From assembly GCA_017936925.1 (NCBI GenBank), contig JAGBEP010000014.1, forward strand, positions 1-64,000: 64,000 nt of DNA, written 5' to 3'. The notes beneath the pieces were generated by a model. The model was not told the DNA's origin. It worked only from the letters and a program-made list of their open reading frames with translations, and did not search any database. Numbering within the stretch: the stretch's first letter is position 1; the number at the start of each line of letters is the position of its first letter. The position numbers and the translations under genes are program-made. Origin of the DNA: Clostridia bacterium. Lineage in GTDB: Bacteria > Bacillota > Clostridia > TANB77 > CAG-508. Positions 15,752 to 24,050 of this stretch are shown here, one piece after another.

Positions 15752-17149
15752 TTATTTCTTTTTTCGATTTAATCCTATAACAGCTATAACTGCAATCAAT
15801 ATTCCTACACCAATAAGTCCTCCTCCAATAAATGCGTATTTGGAATTATCTTCTTTTTGATCTACTTCCTCCATTTCAACTCTCATATCCATTCTTTTTC
15901 CCATAGAAACACCCATATTTTCTTGTTTAGTCATATTATCTAAATCTACTGATTGAATATCAGAATAAATGTTATATTCTCCTACAGTTCCCTCAATACT
16001 AGTTCCTGTATATACACTATATTCTGTTCCCTTCAAATTCTCTGAGCTATATGCAATAGTAGAAATATTCCTATCAGCTTTATACGCAAATACAGGTTCA
16101 TTATTTTCATCAACAATTACAATTGAATCACCCTCTGATACATTTGAAGAAAACTGCATTTGAACAATTGTAGAGTTGTTTTCTGTAGTAAATTCTTCAT
16201 ACATACTACCAGTAGAAAAAACCACTCCTCCATTTATATACGTTCCACCATCAGAATCTAAACCATTATCACTACCAGGATGAGAAAAAGCATACACAGT
16301 ACCACCATTTATATATAAAAACCCATTAGAATCAATCCCATCGCCTTCTTCTGCTTCAGCTTGCAAATCCACAACTACTAATCCTCCATTAATAGTTATA
16401 ATACTTTTTCCTTCTGAACTAGCATTAATTCCATCATCTAAAGAGTTAATAATATAAGTACCTTCATCAATTGTAACATTCATCTTGCTTTCAATACCTT
16501 CTTTTTCTAATGCATTAACCTTTAAAATTCCTGTTCCACCAAAATTCAAAGATATATCAGAACTAATAGCAGCATCATATTTATATCTTTCATAATATAA
16601 TCCATCATCATCGTAATCTTTTTCAATATAGTACAAAAGACTTGCTTGGTCCTCAAAATCTTCTACACTAGTTTTTAATTTACCACCAGAAATCGTATTT
16701 TGCGAACCATCAGCTAAAGTAATGGTCACCTTACAATCTTCATTTTCAATATCTTGAGAATATATAAAAATTGCAGGAGCTTCCTTACATGTAATATCTA
16801 CATTATTTAAGATTAGTTCAACATCACCTTTAATATTATTAGCATTAACAGAAATTTGCCCATCGCTCAAATTACCATTAAATTCATATACTCCTGAAGC
16901 ATTAATATTAATAATATGACTAATCTCTATGTTTTCAGATTTAGATTCATCACTCGTACCACCATTATTCATTTTATCTGTTTTATATATACTCTCACTT
17001 TCATCATTTGAAATCTCTTCTCCATTAACTGTAATTTCATTATCACTTAATTTTATAACAGTTTTCGTTGTTTCTTCTGCAAAAACAAAAGGAGTAAAAA
17101 GCCCAATAAATAATGACAAAATAAGTATAAAACAAAATATTTTTTTCAT
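15752..17149 (-). CDS. Surface carbohydrate-binding protein, Cthe_2159/DUF4353-like
   Basis: The 465-residue protein has a clear signal peptide (MKKIFCFILILSLF.., cleavage near residue 24). A long beta-helix-like body of repeated Asp/Gly/Ile strands follows, with EGIESKMNVTIDEGTY, DDGINAS and YINGGTVYAFSHPGSD. These are the hallmarks of the Cthe_2159 polygalacturonate-binding family. A C-terminal membrane helix (residues 440-460) followed by RKKK would anchor it in the membrane. It is probably a polysaccharide-binding surface protein with bound calcium. It is a single gene with its own terminator. Confidence 0.75.
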   Translation of the reverse strand: MKKIFCFILILSLFIGLFTPFVFAEETTKTVIKLSDNEITVNGEEISNDESESIYKTDKMNNGGTSDESKSENIEISHIININASGVYEFNGNLSDGQISVNANNIKGDVELILNNVDITCKEAPAIFIYSQDIENEDCKVTITLADGSQNTISGGKLKTSVEDFEDQASLLYYIEKDYDDDGLYYERYKYDAAISSDISLNFGGTGILKVNALEKEGIESKMNVTIDEGTYIINSLDDGINASSEGKSIITINGGLVVVDLQAEAEEGDGIDSNGFLYINGGTVYAFSHPGSDNGLDSDGGTYINGGVVFSTGSMYEEFTTENNSTIVQMQFSSNVSEGDSIVIVDENNEPVFAYKADRNISTIAYSSENLKGTEYSVYTGTSIEGTVGEYNIYSDIQSVDLDNMTKQENMGVSMGKRMDMRVEMEEVDQKEDNSKYAFIGGGLIGVGILIAVIAVIGLNRKKK

Positions 17150-17250
17150 TTTTTCACTCTCACTTTCTATAATTAATTACGACAATTAAAATTTCGCTTA
17201 TTTTAAATATCATATTTATATTTAACACAATAAATATTAAAAATTTCTTA

Positions 17251-17287
17251 AAAAAAAGAGAAATTTACTTAAAATAAATTTCTCTTT
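17251..17287 (-). terminator. Terminator after the cation efflux gene
   Basis: A 13-bp stem AAAGAGAAATTTA/TAAATTTCTCTTT is followed by a seven-base T run on the minus strand. It sits 16 bases past the stop of the cation efflux gene. Confidence 0.75.
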
Positions 17288-17302
17288 AAAAAATTTCTGT
17301 TC

Positions 17303-18163
17303 TTAAATAGGATTTACATGAATAACAGACAAATAAACTTGTTTTATTTCCCTTGCAATTTCTTTTTCCAAATCATCTGCAATTTTATGACTTTCAAATG
17401 TAGAAAGATTTCCATCAACAAAAATTGAAAAAGAAATTTGATATCTATATCCTACAGGTGTCGAATTAAAATGAGTAACTTTCTTTATTTCTTGATTTCT
17501 ATTAATGATTTCAAAAACCTTATTTTTTGTATCATCATTTATAGACTTATCCATTAAAACATCATAACTTTCCTTAAATATATCTATTGCTGTAATAATA
17601 ATCCATACTGCAATTCCAGTACCAACAATGCCATCTACAAAACTAATACCAGCCAAACTTAATAAACAAGATATCAAGTTTAATGTAGTAACAACACAGT
17701 CATTTCTGTGATCCTTTGAATTAGCTTCTAAAAGCAAATTATCTAGTTTCTTTGAAATTTTATTAGTATATATAAACAAACTTAATTTCACTAAAATTGT
17801 AACAATACAAACTACAATAAGCCATATTGAAAACTCATAATTTGTTTTTTTGAATATCGAAATAATAGAATCTTTTAAAACTATTGCTGCCATCGCACCC
17901 ATAACAATACTAATTAACATAGAATATATATATTCAGCTTTTCCATGACCTAAATTATGGTCATCATCATAAGGCTTACTAGCAATTTTATTACCTATAA
18001 ATGTCATAAAAGATGAGAATATATCACCAGCACTATTAAAACAATCTGCAATCATTGCTTGACTATTAGTAATAAAACCTATAATACCTTTTATAATCAT
18101 CAAAAATATATTAGCAATAATTCCTAAAACACTTGCCAACTTTATACTTTTAAATCTATCCAT
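17303..18163 (-). CDS. Cation diffusion facilitator (metal efflux) transporter
   Basis: CDF proteins export Zn2+, Fe2+, Co2+ or Mn2+ in exchange for protons. The 286-residue protein has six membrane helices. Helix 2 carries DCFNSAGD and the following loop DDDHNLGHGKAEY; helix 5 is entered by SKDHRND. These are the metal-binding site residues of the family. The soluble C-terminal domain (residues 200-286) ends with LSVIHVNPI. The specific metal cannot be assigned. It lies 49 bases downstream of the serine dehydratase gene on the same strand. Confidence 0.92.
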   Translation of the reverse strand: MDRFKSIKLASVLGIIANIFLMIIKGIIGFITNSQAMIADCFNSAGDIFSSFMTFIGNKIASKPYDDDHNLGHGKAEYIYSMLISIVMGAMAAIVLKDSIISIFKKTNYEFSIWLIVVCIVTILVKLSLFIYTNKISKKLDNLLLEANSKDHRNDCVVTTLNLISCLLSLAGISFVDGIVGTGIAVWIIITAIDIFKESYDVLMDKSINDDTKNKVFEIINRNQEIKKVTHFNSTPVGYRYQISFSIFVDGNLSTFESHKIADDLEKEIAREIKQVYLSVIHVNPI

Positions 18164-18212
18164 TTTGTCTTTCCTTTATTACACATTAAAATTTATTTTT
18201 TATATAAAATAT

Positions 18213-19466
18213 TTATTCACAAAAACCGTTCTTTCTTTTTTCTTCATACAAGTTTAAATACTTGTTTCTACAATATTTTTTAGCTAAACCGCCATTACTA
18301 GTTTCGCGATAATGATCACTCAAATCTTTCCCCGTTTCATACATTGTTTCAACAACTATATCAAAAGGAATTGGTTTATTTTGGCCAAGAATCATTGACA
18401 AATAAGCTGAATCAACAGCTCTCATTGCTGCAACAGCATTTCTCTCTATACAAGGAATTTGAACATATCCATATACAGGATCACATGTAAGTCCAAGATG
18501 ATGTTCCATTGCAACTTCAGCAGAGTTCTCAATTCGATCAATATCTAATTTTAGTAGAAAAGCCACAGCTGCAGCAGCCATAGAACAAGCAGTTCCTATT
18601 TCTGCTTGACATCCACATTCTGCTCCACTAATGGAAGCATTTTCTTTGACTAAATTTCCAAATAACCCAGCAACTGCCAAAGCATCAATAATTTTATCAT
18701 TAGAAATATTATATTCATTTTTCATATAATATAAAACTGCTGGCAAAACCCCAGAAGCACCGCAAGTTGGAGCTGTCACAATAATTCCACCTGAAGCATT
18801 TTCTTCACTAACACTATACGCATAACTACTAAGTAATCTACTTCTTCTAATTTCTGCAGTTTCTTTTCCAATAGTAAAATCATAAATTTGCTTTGCCTTT
18901 CTTGGTAGCTTAAGTCTACCAGGAATTAGTCCTGTGGTCTTTAGTCCTGATTGTACAGCATTTTCCATTGCCTTCCAAACATCTTGTAAATATTTTTGTA
19001 GTTCTTCTTTTCCTTCAACTTCATAAACATATTGGCACAAATCTATATTCTTATGCTCGCAATATAACTTTATATCATCAAATTTAGTATGAGGATATAT
19101 ATGTGGTACCAAACTTTCTTTTTCGCCATCAATTTTAATTGTACCACCACCAACAGAATAAACTCTCATTTCATCTATAAGTTTACCTTTTTTATAAGCA
19201 ATCATATCCATCATATTAGGATGAATCTCGCATTTTTCTTCTAAATCAAATTTAATTTCAACATCAATATCTTTAATTGTATCTAAAATTATTTTATCAG
19301 TTAAGTGTCCTTTTCCTGTTGAAGCCAAAGAACCATATAATATAACATCGATTTTATCCGCTTCTTTATTTTTGTTTCTAAAAAACTCTACTGCTCTTTT
19401 AGGTCCCATAGTATGAGAACTCGAAGGTCCATTTCCAATTTTATAAAACTCTTTTAATGACTGCAT
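18213..19466 (-). CDS. sdaA: L-serine ammonia-lyase, iron-sulfur type
   Basis: The enzyme deaminates L-serine to pyruvate and ammonia using a [4Fe-4S] cluster. This is a single 417-residue chain with the beta domain first (NGPSSSHTMGP at residue 12) and the alpha domain from about residue 190 (TCGASGVLP). Cysteines near residues 284-295 (SGAECGCQAEIGTACS) and CDPVYG are likely cluster ligands. The fused form contrasts with the two-chain SdaAA/SdaAB of Bacillus. The cluster suggests an anaerobic life style. The start has AAAGGAG. Confidence 0.93.
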   Translation of the reverse strand: MQSLKEFYKIGNGPSSSHTMGPKRAVEFFRNKNKEADKIDVILYGSLASTGKGHLTDKIILDTIKDIDVEIKFDLEEKCEIHPNMMDMIAYKKGKLIDEMRVYSVGGGTIKIDGEKESLVPHIYPHTKFDDIKLYCEHKNIDLCQYVYEVEGKEELQKYLQDVWKAMENAVQSGLKTTGLIPGRLKLPRKAKQIYDFTIGKETAEIRRSRLLSSYAYSVSEENASGGIIVTAPTCGASGVLPAVLYYMKNEYNISNDKIIDALAVAGLFGNLVKENASISGAECGCQAEIGTACSMAAAAVAFLLKLDIDRIENSAEVAMEHHLGLTCDPVYGYVQIPCIERNAVAAMRAVDSAYLSMILGQNKPIPFDIVVETMYETGKDLSDHYRETSNGGLAKKYCRNKYLNLYEEKRKNGFCE

Positions 19467-19487
19467 TTATATCTCCTTTTATATTTC

Positions 19488-20279
19488 TTAAACAAGTTCT
19501 TTTTTCTCATAACGAAATAATGTTCCTAGCATAAATATTATTGAAATTCCAATTGATAATATCACCATTAATGGGTTAATAGCAACATTAATAATAACAT
19601 TTCTAATATCAGCAAGTGTAAATATTGAAATATATTTCAAAAACTCAGTACTCTCTCCCATTTCTGATATTATCTTTAGAAAATAACTTGCAAACACAAT
19701 ACCTAAACTTATTCCTAAAGTTTTTTTAGTCTTATGAGTAAAAGTTGATAAAAATAAACATATTGCAAAAATCACTAAGCTAGAAAATATCGGAGTAATA
19801 CTCAATAATATATACATTTTTTTATCAAAATTCCCACTTAAAGTTAACCCAATAAAATTAAATATACTTAGTATTGCTACCATAAAAACAATATATAAAA
19901 TTCCACATATTATTTTATTTAATACGATACTTTTTCGTGTTACAGGAACACTATTTAAATACTCAATTGTCTTATCATTTTCCTCTTTTAATAAAATATT
20001 AGAACCCAAAAGTCCACTATATATTCCTGTAATTAATAAAACAAAAACAAATCCCTCTGTTTTTAGCCATCCAAAAGCACTATCAATACTCGAAATATCC
20101 ATATTAAAAGCTTTTAACATTTCTTCGGGAAACATCTGCATCATTTCATCCATCATTTGAATATTCGCACTATTTATAATAGATGGATAAACTAAAAATA
20201 CAACCAAAAATAATCCAACTAATATAGCAGTCCATATAAGAAAACTTTTAAAATTTACTTTCATCTCTCTTCTAAACAT
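19488..20279 (-). CDS. ABC-2 type transporter permease
   Basis: The 263-residue protein has six predicted membrane helices with the ABC-2 fold: a first helix at residues 15-35, a pair around residues 75-130, and others to the C terminus. It pairs with the ATPase gene 12 bases upstream, so the two probably form an exporter. Substrate is not identifiable; drug, peptide or bacitracin-type exporters share this arrangement. The start has GTAGGAGGAATA. Confidence 0.8.
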   Translation of the reverse strand: MFRREMKVNFKSFLIWTAILVGLFLVVFLVYPSIINSANIQMMDEMMQMFPEEMLKAFNMDISSIDSAFGWLKTEGFVFVLLITGIYSGLLGSNILLKEENDKTIEYLNSVPVTRKSIVLNKIICGILYIVFMVAILSIFNFIGLTLSGNFDKKMYILLSITPIFSSLVIFAICLFLSTFTHKTKKTLGISLGIVFASYFLKIISEMGESTEFLKYISIFTLADIRNVIINVAINPLMVILSIGISIIFMLGTLFRYEKKELV

Positions 20280-20291
20280 CTTTTATTCCTC

Positions 20292-21167
20292 CTACTGATA
20301 ATAATGTAAAAACAAATCTTCAAGAGTAGCTTCTTCGATTAAAATTCTATCAATTTTATATGCTGATATTTTTTTAATTAATTCATCATGTAACATATTA
20401 GTTTTAAACTTAATTGTATTTTCCTCTTCTGAAATAATATCTACATTCATATCTTTTATAATATCTTTATTGTCCTTTGCAGTTAATGTTACAAAAGTTA
20501 AACTATTTTTTAGCAAATCATCAACTTTTTCAATCTTTATTAAACTTCCCTCTTTTATTATTCCAACTCTATCACATATTTTTGACACTTCACTTAAAAT
20601 ATGTGTTGAATAAAATATTGTTGTGCCTTTTTGTTTCTCTTTTTTCAATAATTCATAAAAAACATTTTGCATAATAGGATCTAATCCACTCGTTGGCTCA
20701 TCCAAAATTAGTATTTTAGGCTCATGCATAAAAGCTAAAATAATTCCTAGCTTTTTTAAGTTTCCTAAAGATAAATCTTCAATTTTTTTCTTTTCATCTA
20801 ATTGTAAAACAGAAACAAGTTCTTCTCTTTTTTTATGAATATTTTTTTTATAAAATTTTTCATGATAATCTAACATTTCTTTTACTGTTAAATCATCATA
20901 TAAGCATATTTCACTTGGCAGATAACCTATTTTTTCTTTTATCTCTACATCATTTTTATTAAATTCTTTATTCTCAATAAAAACTTTTCCACTAGTTTTA
21001 TTTATTAAATTCATAATAGAACGAATTGTTGTTGACTTACCAGCACCATTAGGTCCAATAAATCCAAATATTTCCCCTTCTTCTAATCTTAATGAAATAT
21101 TTTCTACACCTCTTACATTACCATAATATTTAGTCAAATTTTGAATTTCAATAACACAATTTTTCAT
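20292..21167 (-). CDS. ABC transporter ATP-binding protein (ABC-2 partner)
   Basis: This 291-residue ATPase has Walker A GPNGAGKST (residues 38-46), a signature reading LSLGNLKK where LSGGQ is usual, Walker B ILILDEPTSG and the switch His in YSTHIL. The altered signature is common in exporters of the BcrA/CcmA class. A C-terminal segment of about 75 residues is typical of that class too. It is cotranscribed with the permease and follows the HD-domain gene by 12 bases. Confidence 0.9.
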   Translation of the reverse strand: MKNCVIEIQNLTKYYGNVRGVENISLRLEEGEIFGFIGPNGAGKSTTIRSIMNLINKTSGKVFIENKEFNKNDVEIKEKIGYLPSEICLYDDLTVKEMLDYHEKFYKKNIHKKREELVSVLQLDEKKKIEDLSLGNLKKLGIILAFMHEPKILILDEPTSGLDPIMQNVFYELLKKEKQKGTTIFYSTHILSEVSKICDRVGIIKEGSLIKIEKVDDLLKNSLTFVTLTAKDNKDIIKDMNVDIISEEENTIKFKTNMLHDELIKKISAYKIDRILIEEATLEDLFLHYYQ

Positions 21168-21178
21168 ATTTTTTCTCC

Positions 21179-21625
21179 TTAAGTATTAATATTACTATTC
21201 AACAATAGTATATTTCTTGCCATTTTATATTTTTCAATTCTTTTTATATCTTCTTCTGTAATCTTTTTTAGTCTTGTCCTATCCATATTATGTGAAAGAT
21301 CTGCTAATTTAACTTTTCTTGCAATAGGATTACTTTTTATTTTAGTAACATACTCCATATAATCAACATTTTTATCATGCGTAAGCAATTTTAAAGCAGT
21401 TATTACAGTATCAGAAAACTCTTTTTCCAAATCTTCCATTTCAACATCAGTATCTTCCACAACATCATGGAGCAAAGCAACTATACATTCTTCTTCTGTA
21501 TCCATTTGTTCAGCTAAATGAATTGGATGAAAAATATATGGTGTTTCTTCTTTTTTATTAATTTGTCCCATATGAGCATTATAGGCAATAGTCATCGCTT
21601 TTTTAGTTAGGTCAGTATAAATCAT
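21179..21625 (-). CDS. HD-domain phosphohydrolase, (p)ppGpp hydrolase-like
   Basis: This 148-residue protein matches the N-terminal HD domain of RelA/SpoT-like enzymes: AHMGQINKKEETPYIFHP near residue 18, LLHDVVEDTD (HD pair) near residue 50 and a final DLSHNMDR. No synthetase domain is present. Single-domain members (Mesh1-like) hydrolyse (p)ppGpp or related nucleotides, which would use Mn2+. The start at 21625 has only a weak site. It sits next to the ABC exporter genes, with no clear functional link. Confidence 0.8.
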   Translation of the reverse strand: MIYTDLTKKAMTIAYNAHMGQINKKEETPYIFHPIHLAEQMDTEEECIVALLHDVVEDTDVEMEDLEKEFSDTVITALKLLTHDKNVDYMEYVTKIKSNPIARKVKLADLSHNMDRTRLKKITEEDIKRIEKYKMARNILLLNSNINT

Positions 21626-21719
21626 ATTTTATTTTCCCCTTTTCATTGTAACATATAAATTAATATAACAATTAAGAAATATCTAAAAATCTATAACAAT
21701 TCCTATCAATATAAAATTT

Positions 21720-22010
21720 TTAAATGCCATACTCTTCTAAGTCAACTTTATAATTTTTAACAACAATTCCATCTTTTTCTAATCTATTTTTTTGTTCTTC
21801 TATCCCACCAAAAGCAAAATTTTTAGATAATTCCCCTTTAGCATTAACAACTTTATAACATGGATACTTTTTTTCATCTGGATTTCTATGTAAAACATTT
21901 CCAACTACTCTAGCTAATTTTTTATCACCCAAAGCTTCAGCTATTTTTCCATATGTTACTACTTTTCCTTTTGGTATAGTCAACAAAAAATTATATACTT
22001 GATCTTTCAT
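21720..22010 (-). CDS. O6-methylguanine-DNA methyltransferase-like (MGMT/ATL) protein
   Basis: The 96-residue protein corresponds to the C-terminal domain of MGMT: helix-turn-helix segment GKVVTYGKIAEALG and ARVVGNVLHRNP. The active-site motif PCHRV is here PCYKV, so the acceptor cysteine is kept but the His is Tyr. ATL proteins have Trp or Ala for the Cys. The protein might still be an alkyl acceptor or just flag damage. It is the last gene of the two-component block. Confidence 0.8.
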   Translation of the reverse strand: MKDQVYNFLLTIPKGKVVTYGKIAEALGDKKLARVVGNVLHRNPDEKKYPCYKVVNAKGELSKNFAFGGIEEQKNRLEKDGIVVKNYKVDLEEYGI

Positions 22011-22034
22011 AAGATTTCTCCATACATTAAAATA

Positions 22035-23249
22035 TTAAACACTAAAATATTTTATAACAAAACTAGTTCCATTTCTATCTGAATCTACAGATATACTCCC
22101 ATTATCTTCTTCAACTATTGATTTAGACAATGCAAGGCCTATTCCAATACTATCAGGTGTAGCATTCTTTCCCTTATAAAACCTTTCAAATATATGAGGT
22201 AAATCTTCTTCTGATATACCATCCCCAAAATCTCTAACCATAACACTAGAATAAACATTGTTCTGCTCATAATTTATTATAATTTTTCCATTTTGCTTAG
22301 AATGATCTACACAATTCTTTATAATATTAGTCAGAGCCTCAACTTGCCACCTGTAATCACAATCTAGTTCTGCTTTTTCATTCCCCTTTACCTCTATCTC
22401 TATATTTTTTAAATCACATAAAGTAGAAACGTTTTTTATTGATTTTTCAATAATATCTTTTAGAAATATTTTATTTTTTGTAAAAATTACTGTATTAGAA
22501 TCAAATTTTGACAATTTCAAAATTGCCTGAACTAAAAAATTTATATTTACTACTTCTCTTCTTATAGCTCTAATAAATTCTTCTCTCGTATAACTGTCCA
22601 TATTTTCATCATCAATTAAATCATCAAGCATTACTAAAATTGAAGTTAACGGAGTTTTTAACTGATGTGATATATCTTCAAGTGATCTTTTTAATTGCTT
22701 TTTATCATTAATAGAATTATCTGCATTTTCTTTTAACATTACAGTAGTTTTATATATTTCATTTTTTAATATTGATAATTCATCTTCTGATATTTCATCA
22801 ATATGTAGTGCATAATTTTTTTTATTTATCTCTTCTATGTATTTAGTAATATCACTTATTTCTTTATCTTTCACCTTATTATATCTAAGAAAAATTAATA
22901 CTACCAGCACGATTGATAAAAATAAAAAAATAATATTTAATAATAAAAATTTATAATGGCTATCATAATTTTCTAATATTATTGAATCTCCACTTGTATC
23001 TATACCATATTTTTCAAAGAAAGATACAGAAACATCTTTACTATTTAGTATTTCCATAATTTCATTTTCTGAAATAGCAGGATATTTTTCTTCTACTTTC
23101 GCTACTATCAGCTCAATTTTAGAATTAAAATTTTTAGTATATACCTTATACTCATAAATATTTATTATTAAAAACAAACTAAGCAAACATATCGAAATAA
23201 GCAAAATACATATTAAACATTTTTTTAATTTAAGTTTATTTTCCATCAT
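22035..23249 (-). CDS. Sensor histidine kinase
   Basis: The 404-residue kinase has two membrane helices (residues 12-32 and about 98-118) around a small extracellular domain of about 65 residues. The H box reads EDISHQLKTPLTS (phosphorylated His near residue 193), followed by the N box IIKNCVDHS, DFGDGIS and GIGLALSKSI. It overlaps the response regulator by 14 bases. The partner ABC/FtsX genes upstream suggest a peptide- or envelope-stress-sensing module of the Bce type, though the kinase's extracellular domain is larger than in true BceS. Confidence 0.93.
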   Translation of the reverse strand: MMENKLKLKKCLICILLISICLLSLFLIINIYEYKVYTKNFNSKIELIVAKVEEKYPAISENEIMEILNSKDVSVSFFEKYGIDTSGDSIILENYDSHYKFLLLNIIFLFLSIVLVVLIFLRYNKVKDKEISDITKYIEEINKKNYALHIDEISEDELSILKNEIYKTTVMLKENADNSINDKKQLKRSLEDISHQLKTPLTSILVMLDDLIDDENMDSYTREEFIRAIRREVVNINFLVQAILKLSKFDSNTVIFTKNKIFLKDIIEKSIKNVSTLCDLKNIEIEVKGNEKAELDCDYRWQVEALTNIIKNCVDHSKQNGKIIINYEQNNVYSSVMVRDFGDGISEEDLPHIFERFYKGKNATPDSIGIGLALSKSIVEEDNGSISVDSDRNGTSFVIKYFSV

Positions 23250-23895
23250 CTATCCTATATCCTATCCCCTTAATTGTAGTAATAATATCTGTTCCTAGTT
23301 TTTCTCTTATTCTCTTAAAATAAACTGTTACAGTATGATCATCTACATCATTGCCAGTCCATTCCCATATTTTATCAAGAATAGTATTTCTATTAACTAC
23401 TTTATTCATGTTTAAAAACAATAAATTTAAAAGTTTTAATTCTAAAGAAGTAACTACAAGTTCTTCGTCATTTTTGTATACTACCATTTTGTCCATATCA
23501 AACTTTATGTCTTTCACCTTAATAACACTTTGTTTTTTCGAACGTAATAATATTTTATTTACCCTAGCTAATAATTCCTTTGTACTAAAAGGTTTTGTTA
23601 TATAATCCTCCGCCCCCATATTAAGCCCCATTACAATATCATCTTCCTCATCTTTTGCAGTTAAAAATATAGTAGGTATATTCATTTTTTCTATTGTACT
23701 ATCAAATAATTCAAACCCGTTACCATCAGGTAATGTAATATCCAATATAATTAAATCTATCTTTGATTGATTTTTCAAATAATCTTTCACATCCTTTACA
23801 GATGTTTTTGCAATTAAGTTGTAATTATTTCTATTGAACAAATACTGTAATCCTCTAATAATATTAAGATTATCTTCAACTAATAGAATATCCAT
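23236..23895 (-). CDS. OmpR-family response regulator
   Basis: This 219-residue regulator has a receiver domain with Asp in LIILDITLPDG near residue 53 and Lys in YITKPFSTKEL. A winged helix DNA-binding domain (residues 125-219) follows, with TVTVYFKRIREKLG and a final KGIGYRID. It is transcribed with the histidine kinase, and a TATAAT box lies at 23926-23931 upstream. It probably regulates the ABC/FtsX transporter upstream, from which a long hairpin separates it. Confidence 0.94.
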   Translation of the reverse strand: MDILLVEDNLNIIRGLQYLFNRNNYNLIAKTSVKDVKDYLKNQSKIDLIILDITLPDGNGFELFDSTIEKMNIPTIFLTAKDEEDDIVMGLNMGAEDYITKPFSTKELLARVNKILLRSKKQSVIKVKDIKFDMDKMVVYKNDEELVVTSLELKLLNLLFLNMNKVVNRNTILDKIWEWTGNDVDDHTVTVYFKRIREKLGTDIITTIKGIGYRIDDGK

Positions 23896-23961
23896 TATTT
23901 AATACCTTTCCTCTTTTCTAAAAGTATTATATCACATAAACCAATACTTTAATATTATAAA

Positions 23962-24032
23962 AATACCTCTAAAGCTTCCTAAACAATTACAGCATATGGT
24001 AATCCTTATTTAGCCCAAGCCTTAAAGGTATT
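23962..24032 (-). terminator. 71-nt multi-part hairpin after the FtsX permease gene
   Basis: Outer 16-bp arms (23962-23977 and 24017-24032, all paired if two G-U pairs are allowed), then CTAAA/TTTAG and ATTAC/GTAAT inner stems make almost the whole 71 bases fold back on itself. On the minus strand it is followed by TTTTTATAAT. It probably terminates the ABC permease transcript before the response regulator gene. Its length is unusual for a simple terminator. Confidence 0.55.
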
Positions 24033-24050
24033 ATATTATCTATTATTTAT

